Source: Woeseiaceae bacterium (GTDB taxonomy: Bacteria; Pseudomonadota; Gammaproteobacteria; Steroidobacterales; Woeseiaceae). From it: DNA of 64,000 nucleotides. The notes below the pieces were generated by a model. That model was given only the letters and a program-made list of their open reading frames with translations. It did no database searches and was not told where the DNA came from. Of the stretch, positions 63,436 through 64,000 are shown piece by piece. A program made the position numbers and the translations under genes. The stretch's first letter is position 1; every line of letters begins with the position of its first letter. The stretch is taken from NCBI GenBank assembly GCA_021773115.1, contig JAJFKS010000033.1, positions 1 to 64,000 of the forward strand, read 5' to 3'.

Positions 63436-63792
63436 GTGACCGTCTACACCAGCGGCACCGATACGACGCACCTGCCACCGATGAGCGATCAGGCCCGGCT
63501 TGGTCAGAATATTTACCAGGACAAGAACTGCATCGCCTGCCACCAGTTTTACGGCCTGGGTGGCTACATGGGCCCTGACTTAACGAATGTCATCTCAACA
63601 CGCGGCGAGGCCTATGCCGGCGCATTCATCACATCCGGCACTGCACGCATGCCAAACTTTGATCTCAGTCCCGACGAGGTTTCGGCATTGGTGGCATTCC
63701 TCAGCGCGGTCGACCAGACCGGAACCTACCCACCGAAAAATTATGCCGTCGCCTGGAACGGTACCGTCTCGCAGGAAGACGACCCCAGGTGA
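63436..63792 (+). CDS. norC: NorC-like cytochrome c subunit of nitric oxide reductase
   Basis: 118 residues from GTG 63436, the only ATG/GTG/TTG in the frame. The mature part has the heme motif CIACH and the axial-Met region TSGTARMPNF, with GLGGYMGPDLTNV between. The frame is open from 63319 and encodes the expected N-terminal membrane anchor (NKRSIFGTLCVAFVIYSVTV) before the GTG, so the true start is upstream, perhaps at a rare codon near 63367-63382 where GGGGGA lies. NorC delivers electrons to NorB. A GTGA overlap with the next gene supports a norCB operon. Confidence 0.85.
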   Translation: MTVYTSGTDTTHLPPMSDQARLGQNIYQDKNCIACHQFYGLGGYMGPDLTNVISTRGEAYAGAFITSGTARMPNFDLSPDEVSALVAFLSAVDQTGTYPPKNYAVAWNGTVSQEDDPR

Positions 63793-64000
63793 GCACCGAC
63801 ACCAGGCATTTTGGCGGGCTGCGCTTCATGCGTCTTGGAATGCTGGCGCTGGCAGCCGGTATGTTCTTCGGCGTCATCGGTGGCTTTCAGTTTCTGTTTC
63901 CCGAATTTCTGCAGGAGTTTCTGTTCACGAAAACCCGTCCCTTGCATGTGTCACTGGTCATATCGTCCATTTTTCTGATTGCGATCGGCGGCATCTATTT
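63789..64000 (+). CDS. norB: NorB-like heme-copper nitric oxide reductase subunit, N-terminal part
   Basis: The gene starts at GTG 63789, overlapping the norC stop, and runs off the right edge (70 residues visible). Two membrane helices are seen: FMRLGMLALAAGMFFGVIGGFQFLFP and RPLHVSLVISSIFLIAIGGIY, the second with the Arg-x-x-His heme-ligand region of the family. NorB reduces nitric oxide to nitrous oxide. A cbb3-type oxidase subunit is the alternative, since only the N-terminus is visible; the NorC-like partner favours NorB. Confidence 0.78.
   Translation, partial: MSTDTRHFGGLRFMRLGMLALAAGMFFGVIGGFQFLFPEFLQEFLFTKTRPLHVSLVISSIFLIAIGGIY

Overview
The window looks like chromosomal DNA of a Gram-negative, respiratory, probably marine gammaproteobacterium. 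I see TonB-dependent receptors, an Omp85-family barrel, Sec and lipoprotein signals, a FecI/FecR-type sigma system, a branched-chain keto acid dehydrogenase, the glyoxylate shunt gene aceA and the start of a nitric oxide reductase locus. GC content is high and even by eye. A Woeseiaceae-like lineage is a guess from gene content, not a result. I recognise no rRNA, tRNA, CRISPR array, prophage or plasmid functions.

Layout. 1-3.4 kb: tail of a DUF885 protein and a large TonB-dependent receptor. 3.9-23.4 kb: a very tight 11-gene operon, the centrepiece of the window. It encodes a CHASE2 adenylate cyclase, a Slam-like TPR/beta-barrel protein, a secreted FecR/TbpB-like protein, an oxidoreductase carrying FAD, NAD(P), two cNMP-binding and four [4Fe-4S] sites, a five-helix protein with two His-x13-His helices, an FHA-transmembrane-decaheme cytochrome c, a GlcG/HbpS lipoprotein, an outer-membrane barrel, a decaheme/LVIVD cytochrome, a pentaheme cytochrome and an isoaspartyl peptidase. 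23.4-24.3 kb: a RAYT transposase bracketed by REP-like elements. 24.3-31.5 kb: an Lrp regulator, leucine dehydrogenase, BCKDH E1alpha/E1beta/E2, then a DgcN/DgcA-like pair for D-glutamate. 31.6-40.4 kb: a DUF5916 protein, a LytS/LytTR two-component system and a divergent HlyD-ABC-FtsX export operon. 40.5-48.3 kb: M16 peptidase, phosphotransferase plus acyl-CoA dehydrogenase, a small secreted protein, an AraC regulator and a TPR protein. 48.3-56.0 kb: a FecA/FecR/FecI set and an overlapping pair of LtaS-like and Omp85-like genes. 56.1-64 kb: an ScfR/RamB-like regulator divergent from aceA, MarR, MscS, Lrp, and the beginning of norC-norB.

How the main operon may work (inference). The cyclase makes cAMP. 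The oxidoreductase has two cNMP pockets with intact phosphate-binding cassettes and could be gated by that cAMP. Electrons could pass NAD(P)H-FAD-4x[4Fe-4S]-diheme b-decaheme c, and then through the barrel and the LVIVD/pentaheme cytochromes at or beyond the outer membrane, or in the reverse direction. Combining a cyclic-nucleotide-gated redox input, an FHA (phosphothreonine-reading) cytochrome and a Slam-type surface exporter in one transcription unit is not a system I recognise. It is my main candidate for an undescribed electron-transfer or redox-sensing system.
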